This document shows, piece by piece, positions 48,259-56,518 of a stretch of DNA of 64,000 bases (positions are counted from its first letter, which is position 1; the number at the start of each line of letters is the position of its first letter). A program made the translations under genes and the position numbers. The notes below the pieces were generated by a model. That model was not told where the DNA came from and ran no database searches. It worked only from the letters and a program-made list of their open reading frames with translations. Source of the stretch: DASZIT01 sp963709665 (GTDB taxonomy: Bacteria; Actinomycetota; Acidimicrobiia; Acidimicrobiales; RAAP-2); assembly GCA_963709665.1 (NCBI GenBank), contig CAVPWU010000007.1:186001-250000 (forward strand). Reading direction: 5' to 3'.

Positions 48259-49431
48259 TCACAGGCCGTTGGCCCTGGCCACACCCCCGTACCAGGCGGC
48301 ACTGGGCTTGGGCCGCCGCTCGAAGGTGGTGTGGTCCACCTCCACCAGGCCGAAGGTGGGGACATAGCCGAGGACCCACTCGAAATTGTCGAGGAGGCTC
48401 CAGTAGGTGTAGCCCCGGACGTCGATGCCGTCGTCGAGGCACCGGCGCACGCCGGCCAGGGCCCGGGCCACGTACTCGATCCGGGTGGTGTCGTCGTCGG
48501 TGCCCACCCCGTTCTCGGTGACCAGCACCGGCAGCCCACCGGTCCGGGCCCACGCCCGGCGGATGGTGCCCTCCAGCGCCTCCGGATAGAACTCGTAGCC
48601 CATCTGGGTGACCGGCACGCCGTCCTCGCCGCCCAGGTTTCCCTCGGGCCCCACCCGGGTCCGGGTGTAGGTCTGCACCCCGATGAAGTCGTCACCGCCG
48701 GTGGCCTCCAGGAAGACGTCCTCCGTCGGCCCCCGCAGGCGCTCCACCCACTCCTCGCCGCCGGGCTGGGTCTGGAAGTCGGTCATGGACAGGGTGAGCC
48801 CGACCGGGAAGTCGCCCGGCCCGGCCCGGATGACATCCACCGCCTTGCGGTGGGCGGCGATCAGGGCCTCGTTGACGGCGTGGCGGCGGTCGCGGTCCCG
48901 GACCCCGGGCGGGAAGATCCCGTGGCGCCATCCCATGGTGGCCACCACGTTGGGCTCGTTGAAGGTGCCGGCCATGCCCACCAGGTCCCCCAGGTGGGCG
49001 GTGGTGCGCTCGCAGAAGCGGGCGAACCGGTCGGGGGCATCGGCCCACTCCCAGGTGCCCCGGGCGGCCAGCCACCGGGGGTGGGTGAAGTGGTGGAAGG
49101 TGAGCATGGGGACGATGCCGGCCTCCCGGCAGGCGGCGGCCACCCGCCGGTAATGGTCGAGGGCGGCCACCGAGAACTCACCGTCCTCGGGCTCGATGCG
49201 GCTCCACTCCACCGAGAACCGGTAGAAGTCGAGGCCCAGCCCGGCCACCAGGGCGATGTCCTCCGGGTAGCGGTGATAGGAGTCGCAGGCGTCCCCGCTG
49301 GGCTCCGCACACGGCCCCTCCGGGTCGTGCTCGAAGGCCCACCAGTCGTTGTTGACGTTGCCCCCTTCGATCTGGTGGGCGGCGGTGGCCGTCCCCCACT
49401 GGAATCCGTCGGGGAAGGTGATCTCGGGCAC
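48259..49431 (-). CDS. Glycoside hydrolase family 1 (beta-glucosidase type)
   Basis: 390 residues from GTG at 49431 (VPEITFPDGFQWGTATAAHQ). GH1 hallmarks: 'WGTATAAHQIEGG' at the start, the acid/base Glu159 in 'TFNEP', the nucleophile Glu306 in 'VTENG' and 'YWSLLDNFEW' near the end. It is shorter than the usual 440-480 residues, with reduced loops, but both catalytic residues are present. Hydrolyses beta-glycosides with retention; no signal peptide, so cytoplasmic. Starts 55 bases from the divergent tesB-like gene. Confidence 0.9.
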   Translation of the reverse strand: MPEITFPDGFQWGTATAAHQIEGGNVNNDWWAFEHDPEGPCAEPSGDACDSYHRYPEDIALVAGLGLDFYRFSVEWSRIEPEDGEFSVAALDHYRRVAAACREAGIVPMLTFHHFTHPRWLAARGTWEWADAPDRFARFCERTTAHLGDLVGMAGTFNEPNVVATMGWRHGIFPPGVRDRDRRHAVNEALIAAHRKAVDVIRAGPGDFPVGLTLSMTDFQTQPGGEEWVERLRGPTEDVFLEATGGDDFIGVQTYTRTRVGPEGNLGGEDGVPVTQMGYEFYPEALEGTIRRAWARTGGLPVLVTENGVGTDDDTTRIEYVARALAGVRRCLDDGIDVRGYTYWSLLDNFEWVLGYVPTFGLVEVDHTTFERRPKPSAAWYGGVARANGL

Positions 49432-49486
49432 GGCACGCCACCGTAGTGGGCACGCCGGAACACCGGGCACCTGGCAGGATGTGGCG

Positions 49487-50347
49487 GTGAGCGAGTCCCT
49501 CGAGTTCCTTGTCAACCTGCTCGACCTCGAGCCGATCGAGGTGAACATCTTCCGGGGGGTGAGCCCCAACGAGGACCGCCAGCGGGTGTTCGGGGGCCAG
49601 GTGGCGGCCCAGGCCCTGATGGCGGCGGGCCGCACCGTCGACGTGGGGAAGCCCCACTCGCTCCACGCCTACTTCCTGCGCCCGGGCGACCCGACGGTGC
49701 CGATCCTCTACGAGGTGGACCGGATCCGGGACGGCCGGTCGTTCGCCACCCGCCGGGTGGTGGCCATCCAGCACGGCCGGGCCATCTTCAACCTGTCGGC
49801 GTCCTTCCACGTGGACGAGGCGGGGCTCTCCCACCAGTTCCCGATGCCCGACGTCCCGCCCCCCGAGGAGCTCGACTCCCTGGCCGTCCGGCTGGAGCCC
49901 TACCGGGAGGAGCTGGCCGACTGGTTCGCCCGACCCCACCCCATCGACCAGCGGCACATCGGCGACCTGCCGTTCATGCACGGGGGAGGCAAGGAGCCTG
50001 TCCAGCGGCTGTGGATCCGGGCCGACGGGCACCTGCCCGACGACCCGCTCCTCCACGCCTGCATCGCCGCCTACGCCTCGGACATGTCGCTGTTCGACAC
50101 CATGCTGGCCCCCCACGACGTCCGGTGGGACGACCCCAACTTCATGGGCGCCAGCCTCGACCACTGCATGTGGTTCCACCGCCCGTTCAAGACCGACGAA
50201 TGGCTGCTCTACGACATGGACTCCCCCACCACCGCCGGGGCCCGGGGACTGGCCCGGGGCTTCATGTTCAGCCGCCAGGGCGACCTGGTGGTGTCCATGG
50301 TCCAGGAGGGCCTGATGCGGCTGGCCGGACCCACCCCCACCGCCTGA
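49487..50347 (+). CDS. tesB: Acyl-CoA thioesterase II
   Basis: 286-residue double-hotdog thioesterase from GTG at 49487 (VSESLEFLVNLLDLEPIEVN); GTG at 49481 is a near alternative. 'RVFGGQVAAQALMAAGRTV', 'LHAYFLRPGDPTVPILYEVD', 'SFATRRVVAIQHGRAIFNLS' and the C-terminal 'GASLDHCMWFHRPFKTDEWL' are the TesB motifs, including the catalytic Asp of the D-x-x-x-W/H region. Cleaves medium- and long-chain acyl-CoA. Family length matches exactly. Confidence 0.93.
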   Translation: MSESLEFLVNLLDLEPIEVNIFRGVSPNEDRQRVFGGQVAAQALMAAGRTVDVGKPHSLHAYFLRPGDPTVPILYEVDRIRDGRSFATRRVVAIQHGRAIFNLSASFHVDEAGLSHQFPMPDVPPPEELDSLAVRLEPYREELADWFARPHPIDQRHIGDLPFMHGGGKEPVQRLWIRADGHLPDDPLLHACIAAYASDMSLFDTMLAPHDVRWDDPNFMGASLDHCMWFHRPFKTDEWLLYDMDSPTTAGARGLARGFMFSRQGDLVVSMVQEGLMRLAGPTPTA

Positions 50348-50461
50348 CGGCCGCGGGGCCGGTTCCGCGCGGCCGGCGGGGCCGGTTCCGCGGCGCCGGG
50401 GTCCCGGTTCGGCGGCGCCGGCGGCGCGCCGTGGCCCGGGCGGTACCCGGCTCCGGACCGC

Positions 50462-51733
50462 TCAGCGGTCGGCCATCCCCACATAGTCGCGCTCGTCGGC
50501 CCCGATGTAGAGCTGCCGGGGACGGGCGATCTTGGAGTCCTGGTCGAGCATCTCCTGCCAGTGGGCCAGCCAGCCGGCGGTACGGGGGATGGCGAAGAGG
50601 ACGGGGAACATCTCCAGCGGGAAGCCCATGGCCTGGTAGATGAGGCCCGAGTAGAAGTCCACGTTGGGGTAGAGCTTGCGGGAGGTGAAGTAGTCGTCGG
50701 AGAGGGCGATCTCCTCGAGCTTGAGGGCGATGTCCAACAGGGGGTTCTTGCCGGTGATGGCGAACACCTCGTCGGCCGTCCGCTTGATGATGGTGGCCCG
50801 GGGGTCGTAGCTCTTGTAGACCCGGTGGCCGAAGCCCTGGAGCCGGCCACCGGAGCCGGACTTCACCGACTCCACGAAGGCGGGGACGTTGTCGATGCTC
50901 CCGATGTCGGTGAGCATCCGGATCACCGCCTCGTTGGCGCCGCCGTGACGGGGCCCGTAGAGGGCGGCGGCAGCGGCGGCGGTGGCGGAGTACGGGTCGG
51001 CGTGGGACGAGCCGACCACCCGCATGGCGGTGGTCGAGCAGTTCTGCTCGTGGTCGGCGTGGAGGATGAAGAGGATGTCGAGGGCCCGGGCCAGCGCCGG
51101 GTCGGCCTCGAAACGGGGCTCGGCGATCTTCCACATCATGGAGAGGAAGTTGGAGGTGAAGGGGAGGGAGTTGTCGGGGTAGACGAACGGCATCCCCACG
51201 CTGAAGCGGTGGGCGGCGGCGGCCAGGGTGGGCATCTTGGCGATCAGCCGGATGACCTGCTTGTCCCGGGCCTCGAGGTTGTCGATGTCCTTGGCGTCAC
51301 CGTAGAAGGTGGAGAGGGCGGCCACCGCCGACACCAGCATCCCCATCGGGTGGGCGTCGTAGTGGAATCCCTCCAGGAAGCGCTTCCGTACGTTCTCGTG
51401 GATGAAGGTGTGGTTGGTGACCTCGTGCTCCCAGGTGGCGAACTCGGACTCGGTGGGGAGCTCCCCGTTCAACAGGAGGTAGGCCACCTCGAGGTAGCTC
51501 GACTTCTCGGCCAGCTGCTCGATGGGGTAGCCGCGGTAGCGGAGGATGCCCGCCTCGCCGTCGAGGTAGGTGATGGCGCTCTCGCAGGCGGCGGTGGCGG
51601 TGAAGCCCGGGTCGTAGAACCAGACGCCCGGGAGGAGCTTGGAAAAGTCCCCGGCCGGGATGCCCCCGTTCTGAAACGGGATCTCGAGTGACTCGCCGGT
51701 GCGGTTATCGGTGATCGTGATGCTGTCGGCCAC
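50462..51733 (-). CDS. gltA: Citrate synthase (type II)
   Basis: 423 residues; condenses acetyl-CoA and oxaloacetate into citrate. 'ESAITYLDGEAGILRYRGYP' near the N-terminus, the active-site histidines in 'FILHADHEQNCSTTAMRVVG' and 'QGFGHRVYKSYDPRA', and the catalytic Asp near 'LYPNVDFYSGLIYQAMGFP' are present. GTG at 51733 is the start. The 327 bases upstream carry an 11-bp direct-repeat array that probably overlaps the promoter. Monocistronic by layout. Confidence 0.97.
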   Translation of the reverse strand: MADSITITDNRTGESLEIPFQNGGIPAGDFSKLLPGVWFYDPGFTATAACESAITYLDGEAGILRYRGYPIEQLAEKSSYLEVAYLLLNGELPTESEFATWEHEVTNHTFIHENVRKRFLEGFHYDAHPMGMLVSAVAALSTFYGDAKDIDNLEARDKQVIRLIAKMPTLAAAAHRFSVGMPFVYPDNSLPFTSNFLSMMWKIAEPRFEADPALARALDILFILHADHEQNCSTTAMRVVGSSHADPYSATAAAAAALYGPRHGGANEAVIRMLTDIGSIDNVPAFVESVKSGSGGRLQGFGHRVYKSYDPRATIIKRTADEVFAITGKNPLLDIALKLEEIALSDDYFTSRKLYPNVDFYSGLIYQAMGFPLEMFPVLFAIPRTAGWLAHWQEMLDQDSKIARPRQLYIGADERDYVGMADR

Positions 51734-51756
51734 TGCCTTGATCCCTTTCCGTTGTG

Positions 51757-51807
51757 CTGCGTCTCAACTGCGTCTCAACTGCGTCTGTGCTGGGTCTCAA
51801 CTGCGTC
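51757..51807. repeat. 11-bp direct repeats, four copies, upstream of gltA
   Basis: CTGCGTCTCAA at 51757 and 51768, CTGCGTCTGTG at 51779, CTGGGTCTCAA at 51790 and a partial CTGCGTC at 51801. The period of 11 bp is close to one helical turn. It begins 24 bases upstream of the gltA start, so it lies in the leader or promoter. Confidence 0.85.
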
Positions 51808-52060
51808 GATGGTGGGCCGCCCGCCGGGTGCCACCCCGACACCTGCCGGCGAAACGCACCGGCGCACGGCCCGTTGAATGTGATCCTAGGGCGGTGTCGA
51901 TCGTACGGGCCATTGCGGGCCGGCGGTCGTCGTGGACGGTCACGATCGCGTGAATTCGTACCCTCCGACCTTCCCGCCCGCCGTCCCCGCCCGCCATCCC
52001 CGCCCGCCATCCCCGCCAGGGGTCGGCCCCTGGGGGTCCGCAGACGCCGCCGCCCTCCGG
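51808..52060. other. Intergenic region upstream of gltA
   Basis: Together with the 11-bp repeats this fills the gap between gltA and the next gene. It has a relatively AT-rich pocket at 51875-51960 where the gltA promoter may lie, and a low-complexity tract CCCCGCCCGCCAT repeated three times at 51973-52017. No gene was seen. Confidence 0.5.
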
Positions 52061-53368
52061 TCAGCCGGGAATGGACAGCCCGAAGGTCTGCACGGTGTCG
52101 GCCAGGTTGGCGGGCCCGGCCGGCGGAGCGGACAGGACCAGGGAGACAGTGAGGGTGTAGGTGTGGCCGGCCGCCACCGCCAGCGACCCGAGCGAGAGAG
52201 CCTGGGACCCCCCGGCCAACAGCGTGACATGGGTGGTCGAGGTACCGCCCTGGTCGCCGGCGGCCGGTGGAGCGGTGCCCGGGGCGTCGGCCAGCGCCAG
52301 CTTCTCGATGACCGGGACATCCGTCTCGGTGACCGTGCCGCAGTTGGTGACGGTCACCTCGGCGGAGACGTTGGGCGTCGGTGGGAGCACGGCGGTGGCG
52401 GTCGCCCCGGTGGGTGCGGTCCCGACGGCGACCGGGGCGGCCGATGCCGCGGCACAGCTGACCCCGACGATGCCTGAACCGGCCTGGTCGCCGGGGGTGG
52501 TGGAGGGGACGGCCGCCGGGACCAGCCCCACCGCCGAGAGGATCACCTGGTGGAAGGGGACCAGCGCCGCCGAGCCGTCGGGCGGGGCCAGCTGGGCGGG
52601 CAGGGCGCCGAGCGACGCCGACGACAGGGGCCTGCCCGGGGGCGCCCACACCGAACGGGGCAGTCGGATCGGGCCGCCGCCGGTACCGGTGCCCTGGCGC
52701 AGTTCGGCGGCCAGACGGGCGTACTCCCGGTCGGTGGTGGCGAAGGCGGCACCCTCGGCGGACGTCTCCGCCGCCGCCTGGGTCACCGAGATGAGGGCCA
52801 CGCCGTCGGCCGGGGTGGTGGACGAGCTGTCGGTCGAGGTGACCGGGGCACCGGCCACCGGCAGGGGCGTCATGCCCAGCAGTCGGTCGATGGTGGCCCG
52901 GAGGGCGGTGACGGTGGTGGCCCGACTGGTCAGCACCGCCGCCAGACGGGCGGTGAGGTCGCCGGAGGGGCCCGGCGGGGCCAGCTGCGAGGCGGCGGTG
53001 GCCTGCTGGTCGGCGGAGGCCACCGAGGTGTCGAGTCCCTGCTGGATCCGGGCGCGGGCGCTGTTGCTGCCCGGTGCCGGGGCCCAGCCGCTGGCCGACC
53101 AGGGGTCGTTCGGGATGGTCGGGGCCTGGGCCATGAGGGACGACAGCTGGGCCCCGGTCTGGTTGGAGTCCAGGATGACCCGGCTGGCCAACTCCCCCCA
53201 GCCCTGGTCGGTCATCTGCCGCTCCGGCGCCGACTGGGCGTGGATCTCCGCCACCGACCCCACCACCAGGGCGCCGACCACCACGATCACCGCCGTGACC
53301 ACGAGGGTCCGGCCCACCGACCGGCGCCCGGGCCTGAGGCCCCGTCTGCGGCGGCGAGCCTTGGGCAT
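52061..53368 (-). CDS. Single-span exported hypothetical protein
   Basis: 435 residues from ATG at 53368 (MPKARRRRRGLRPGRRSVGR). A highly basic N-terminus and one span ('TLVVTAVIVVVGALVVGSV') are followed by an extracellular Ala/Thr/Ser/Pro-rich region: a helical segment ('PERQMTDQGWGELASRVILD'), then a C-terminal beta domain ('AEVTVTNCGTVTETDVPVIE', 'HTYTLTVSLVLSAP') resembling a CARDB/NEW3-like fold. No enzyme motif. Function unknown; probably a wall- or membrane-associated structural protein. Confidence 0.7.
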   Translation of the reverse strand: MPKARRRRRGLRPGRRSVGRTLVVTAVIVVVGALVVGSVAEIHAQSAPERQMTDQGWGELASRVILDSNQTGAQLSSLMAQAPTIPNDPWSASGWAPAPGSNSARARIQQGLDTSVASADQQATAASQLAPPGPSGDLTARLAAVLTSRATTVTALRATIDRLLGMTPLPVAGAPVTSTDSSSTTPADGVALISVTQAAAETSAEGAAFATTDREYARLAAELRQGTGTGGGPIRLPRSVWAPPGRPLSSASLGALPAQLAPPDGSAALVPFHQVILSAVGLVPAAVPSTTPGDQAGSGIVGVSCAAASAAPVAVGTAPTGATATAVLPPTPNVSAEVTVTNCGTVTETDVPVIEKLALADAPGTAPPAAGDQGGTSTTHVTLLAGGSQALSLGSLAVAAGHTYTLTVSLVLSAPPAGPANLADTVQTFGLSIPG

Positions 53369-53444
53369 CCCGACGACGATAGTGCCGGGCCGTGAGGCCA
53401 CGGCCCCGGGCACGGACCCGGCGGTGGCCGGGGACCGCCGCCGG

Positions 53445-54671
53445 TCAGGCCGGCAGGGTCAGGGAGGCGTCGAGGGCGGAGGTGTCCACCGGGTCCGGTC
53501 CGTTCCCGGCTGTCACCAGGGTGGAGGCGGTCTTGGACCACTCCACGGTGGGGAGGATGGCGACCGGGTCGACGTTGGCCTTGTGCTCGTGGGCCACGCC
53601 GAGGATCGACTGGATCACCTTTCGGGTGAGCAGGTGGGGGTTGAGTCCGAGGTCGAGGAGCTTGGTGTGGGCCGCACGGTAGTAGTGCTCCTCCTTCTCC
53701 ACCCGGGGGGTGGGCGGGTGGGTGATGGTGGCCTCGCCGTTGTACTCGGCCACCACCATCTCCGCCATCTCCTGGATGGAGAACGACTCGGTGAACTGGT
53801 TGAACACCCGGAACTCGCCCGGCTCGGCCGGCGTGTCCAGGGCCAGCTCCACGCAGGCCAGGGTGTCCAGGATGTTCAGCATGCCGCGGGTCTGGCCGCC
53901 GGCGCCGTAGACGGTGAGGGGATGGCCGGTCACCGCCTGTACGCAGAACCGGTTGAGGACGGTGCCGAAGACTCCGTCGTAGTCGAACCGGGTGGCCAGC
54001 TCGGGGTGGAGCACGGTCTCCTCCGTCTCGTGCCCGTAGACGATCCCCTGGTTCAGATCGGTGGCGCGGATCCCCCAGATGCGACAGGCGAACATGATGT
54101 TGTGGCTGTCGTGCACCTTGGACAGGTGGTAGAAGGAGCCCGGCTGCTTCGGGTAGGGCATGACGTCGGTCCGACCCCGGTGGGTGATCTCGATGTAGCC
54201 CTCTTCGATGTCGATGTTGGGGGTGCCGTACTCACCCATGGTGCCCAGCTTCACCAGGTGGATGTCCCGGTTCTGCTCGGCGATGGCGTAGAGCAGGTTG
54301 AGCGTCCCTACCACGTTGTTGACCTGGGTGTAGACGGCGTGCTGGCGGTCGATCATCGAGTACGGGGCCGACCGCTGCTCGGCGAAGTGGACCACTGCCT
54401 CGGGCTCGAAGGTGGCCAGCGTCCGGTTGACGAACACCGGGTCGCAGAGGTCGCCGTCGAACTGCTCGATGGCGAAGCCGGAGACGTCACGCCAGCGATC
54501 GAGCCGCTGGGTCAGCGGCACGATGGGGACCAGGCTGGACACCCCCATCTCGACGTCATAACGACGGCGGGCGAAGTTGTCGACGACACCGACCTGGTGG
54601 CCGCGGCGGGAGAGGTAGAGGGCGGTCGGCCAACCGAGATAGCCGTCGCCTCCGAGCACCAGGATCTTCAC
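53445..54671 (-). CDS. sqdB: UDP-sulfoquinovose synthase-like epimerase
   Basis: 408-residue extended SDR from GTG at 54671 (VKILVLGGDGYLGWPTALYL), with AAAGGAG upstream. The GGDGYLGW nucleotide motif, 'VVHFAEQRSAPYSMID', 'LVKLGTMGEYGTPNIDIEEG' and the catalytic 'SFYHLSKVHDS' (Y-x-x-x-K), and 'DLNQGIVYG' match SQD1/SqdB/Agl3 enzymes, which convert UDP-glucose and sulfite to UDP-sulfoquinovose for sulfolipid or glycoprotein glycans. The frame is open far upstream to 56501 through rmuC but only this part is coding. No sqdX-type glycosyltransferase is adjacent. Confidence 0.9.
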   Translation of the reverse strand: MKILVLGGDGYLGWPTALYLSRRGHQVGVVDNFARRRYDVEMGVSSLVPIVPLTQRLDRWRDVSGFAIEQFDGDLCDPVFVNRTLATFEPEAVVHFAEQRSAPYSMIDRQHAVYTQVNNVVGTLNLLYAIAEQNRDIHLVKLGTMGEYGTPNIDIEEGYIEITHRGRTDVMPYPKQPGSFYHLSKVHDSHNIMFACRIWGIRATDLNQGIVYGHETEETVLHPELATRFDYDGVFGTVLNRFCVQAVTGHPLTVYGAGGQTRGMLNILDTLACVELALDTPAEPGEFRVFNQFTESFSIQEMAEMVVAEYNGEATITHPPTPRVEKEEHYYRAAHTKLLDLGLNPHLLTRKVIQSILGVAHEHKANVDPVAILPTVEWSKTASTLVTAGNGPDPVDTSALDASLTLPA

Positions 54672-54841
54672 CAGCGGTCTCCTTTGTCTGACTCTCGGGA
54701 GGCGGAGGGTGTCCACCTGTCCCGTAGCGTTGTGCCACAGAGCATCCCCGATCAAACTGAGCAGGACCTGGGACGACCCTGAGCAACCGCTGAGAATCCC
54801 CGGCCGGCGCTCTGACCTGGAGATTTCCCGCACAGTTTCGG

Positions 54842-54870
54842 GATCCGTCCGTCGATCCGACGGTCGGATC
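54842..54870 (-). terminator. Hairpin between rmuC and sqdB
   Basis: GATCCGTCCGTCG-ATC-CGACGGTCGGATC: 13-bp stem with one mismatch, 3-base loop, 41 bases after the rmuC stop. No T-tract on the minus strand, so terminator function is probable but not certain. Confidence 0.5.
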
Positions 54871-54910
54871 TCTCTCCCCGGGGGGCCGGCCGGCTCGGGC
54901 GCAGCCCGAC

Positions 54911-56377
54911 TCAGCCCGACTCGGCGACCGGGTCGGGGCCCTCCATGGACCGGGGACCGGGGAGCGGGGCCAACCCCTCGAAGGCGATGTCGTCGGGCAC
55001 CGCCGCCAGCTCGGGGGCCTGCAGCGCCCGGGTGACGGCGTCGACGGGCTGGGGCGGGGGCAGGTCCTTCTCCCCGTCGCCGACCACCCCCAGCTCCGAG
55101 AACTTGCGGGCGGTGACCAACACCCTTCCCTCGAGGGAGCCGACGGCGCTGTTGTACGCCGACACCGCGCTGTCGAGTCCCTTGCCCACCCCGGCCATGT
55201 GCTTGCCCAGGACGGAGATCCGCTCGTAGAGCTGCGCCCCGAGTACCTGGACCTCCCGGGCGTTCTCGGCCAGGCGGTCCTGCTGCCAGCCGTAGGCCAC
55301 CGCCCGGAGCAGGGCGATCAGGGAGGTGGGGGTGGCCAGCAGCACGTGGTTGGCCACCGCGTACTCCATCAACCCGGGCTCGTGCTCCAGGGCGGTGGTC
55401 AGCAGCGGATCGCCGGGGACGAAGGCCACCACGAACTCGGGCGACGGGTCGACCCGCTTCCAGTACTCCTTCTTCGACAGCTGGTCGACGTGTGCCTTCA
55501 GCTGCCGGCCGTGGCTGGCCAGATGGAGGCGGCGCTCGGACTCGTCGTCCGCCTCGTTGGCGTCCAGGAAGGCCTGCATGGGCACCTTGGCGTCGACGGC
55601 CACGTTCTTCCCCCCGGGCAGGTGGACCACCATGTCCGGGCGCATCCGGCCGGAGTCGGCGTCGGAGGTGACCTGCTCGTCGAAGTCGCAGTGCTCGAGC
55701 ATGCCGGCCATCTCCACCACCCGGCGGAGCTGGAGCTCCCCCCAGCGTCCCCGGGTCTGGGGGGCCCGGAGCGCCTTGACCAGGCTGCCGGTCTCCTTCT
55801 GCAGCTGGTCGTGGGAGGTGGACAGCTGCTTCATCTGCTCGGTGAGGGTGGTGTAGGCCCGTTGCCGCTCCACCTCGAGCCGCTGCATCCCCACCTCGTA
55901 CTTCCCCAGCTGCTCGCCGATGGGCTTGAGGAGCTGCTCGATGGCCTCCTGGCGCTTGGCCAGCTCGCCCTCGGCGGCCTGCCGGGTCTCGTTCAGCTTG
56001 GTGTCGGCCAGCTGGAGGAACTGCTCGTTGTTCTTCTGGAGGGCCTCGGTGGAGAGCCGGGCGAACTCGCCGGTCAGCTGCTGGCGGGTCTGCTCGAAGG
56101 CGGCGGCCCGCTCGTCGGCCGCCTGCCGTTGGTGGTCGAGGTCCCCGTGCAGGCGGGCCAGCTCGGCCCGGAGCCCGGACACCTGGCCCTGGGCCTCCTC
56201 GGCCCGGACCCGGAGGCCGGCCACCTCCTCCACCAGCCGGCGGTTGGCCTCCCCGGCGTCGGCCAGACGGGCCTCGGCCGTCCGGGACGCCGACACCTGG
56301 CCGGAGCGGACCAGCAGGCCGACCACCACCCCGAGGGCGGCTCCGGCGACGAGTCCGATGACGAGTCCGGTGATCAT
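54911..56377 (-). CDS. rmuC: DNA recombination protein RmuC homologue
   Basis: 488 residues from ATG at 56377 (MITGLVIGLVAGAALGVVVG). One N-terminal span, a long coiled coil (about residues 30-190, rich in A/E/Q/R) and the RmuC nuclease-like core: 'TRGRWGELQLRRVVEMAGML', 'RPDMVVHLPGGKNVAVDAKV' (PD-(D/E)xK-like D...DAK), 'FVPGDPLLTTALEHEPGLME' and 'LLATPTSLIALLRAVAYGWQ'. Thought to limit DNA inversions; biochemical activity is poorly known. Divergent from the NDH-2 gene, 141 bases apart. Confidence 0.93.
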   Translation of the reverse strand: MITGLVIGLVAGAALGVVVGLLVRSGQVSASRTAEARLADAGEANRRLVEEVAGLRVRAEEAQGQVSGLRAELARLHGDLDHQRQAADERAAAFEQTRQQLTGEFARLSTEALQKNNEQFLQLADTKLNETRQAAEGELAKRQEAIEQLLKPIGEQLGKYEVGMQRLEVERQRAYTTLTEQMKQLSTSHDQLQKETGSLVKALRAPQTRGRWGELQLRRVVEMAGMLEHCDFDEQVTSDADSGRMRPDMVVHLPGGKNVAVDAKVPMQAFLDANEADDESERRLHLASHGRQLKAHVDQLSKKEYWKRVDPSPEFVVAFVPGDPLLTTALEHEPGLMEYAVANHVLLATPTSLIALLRAVAYGWQQDRLAENAREVQVLGAQLYERISVLGKHMAGVGKGLDSAVSAYNSAVGSLEGRVLVTARKFSELGVVGDGEKDLPPPQPVDAVTRALQAPELAAVPDDIAFEGLAPLPGPRSMEGPDPVAESG

Positions 56378-56518
56378 GGGTGACGCTCCTCGGGGGTGAC
56401 CGCTGGCCGGGGACGAACGACCCTGTCCGTCCCCGGCCAGCGTACCGGGGGGGTGTGTCACGGCCCGGGTTCCCCACCACCCCGGTGGTCAGCGGGCCCA
56501 CCGTGCCACCATGGCCCC

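Noticed and set aside
53445..56501. A 1018-residue frame joining sqdB with upstream sequence
   Set aside because: Only the last 408 residues are protein-like; the upstream part overlaps rmuC in another frame. The high GC simply leaves the frame open.
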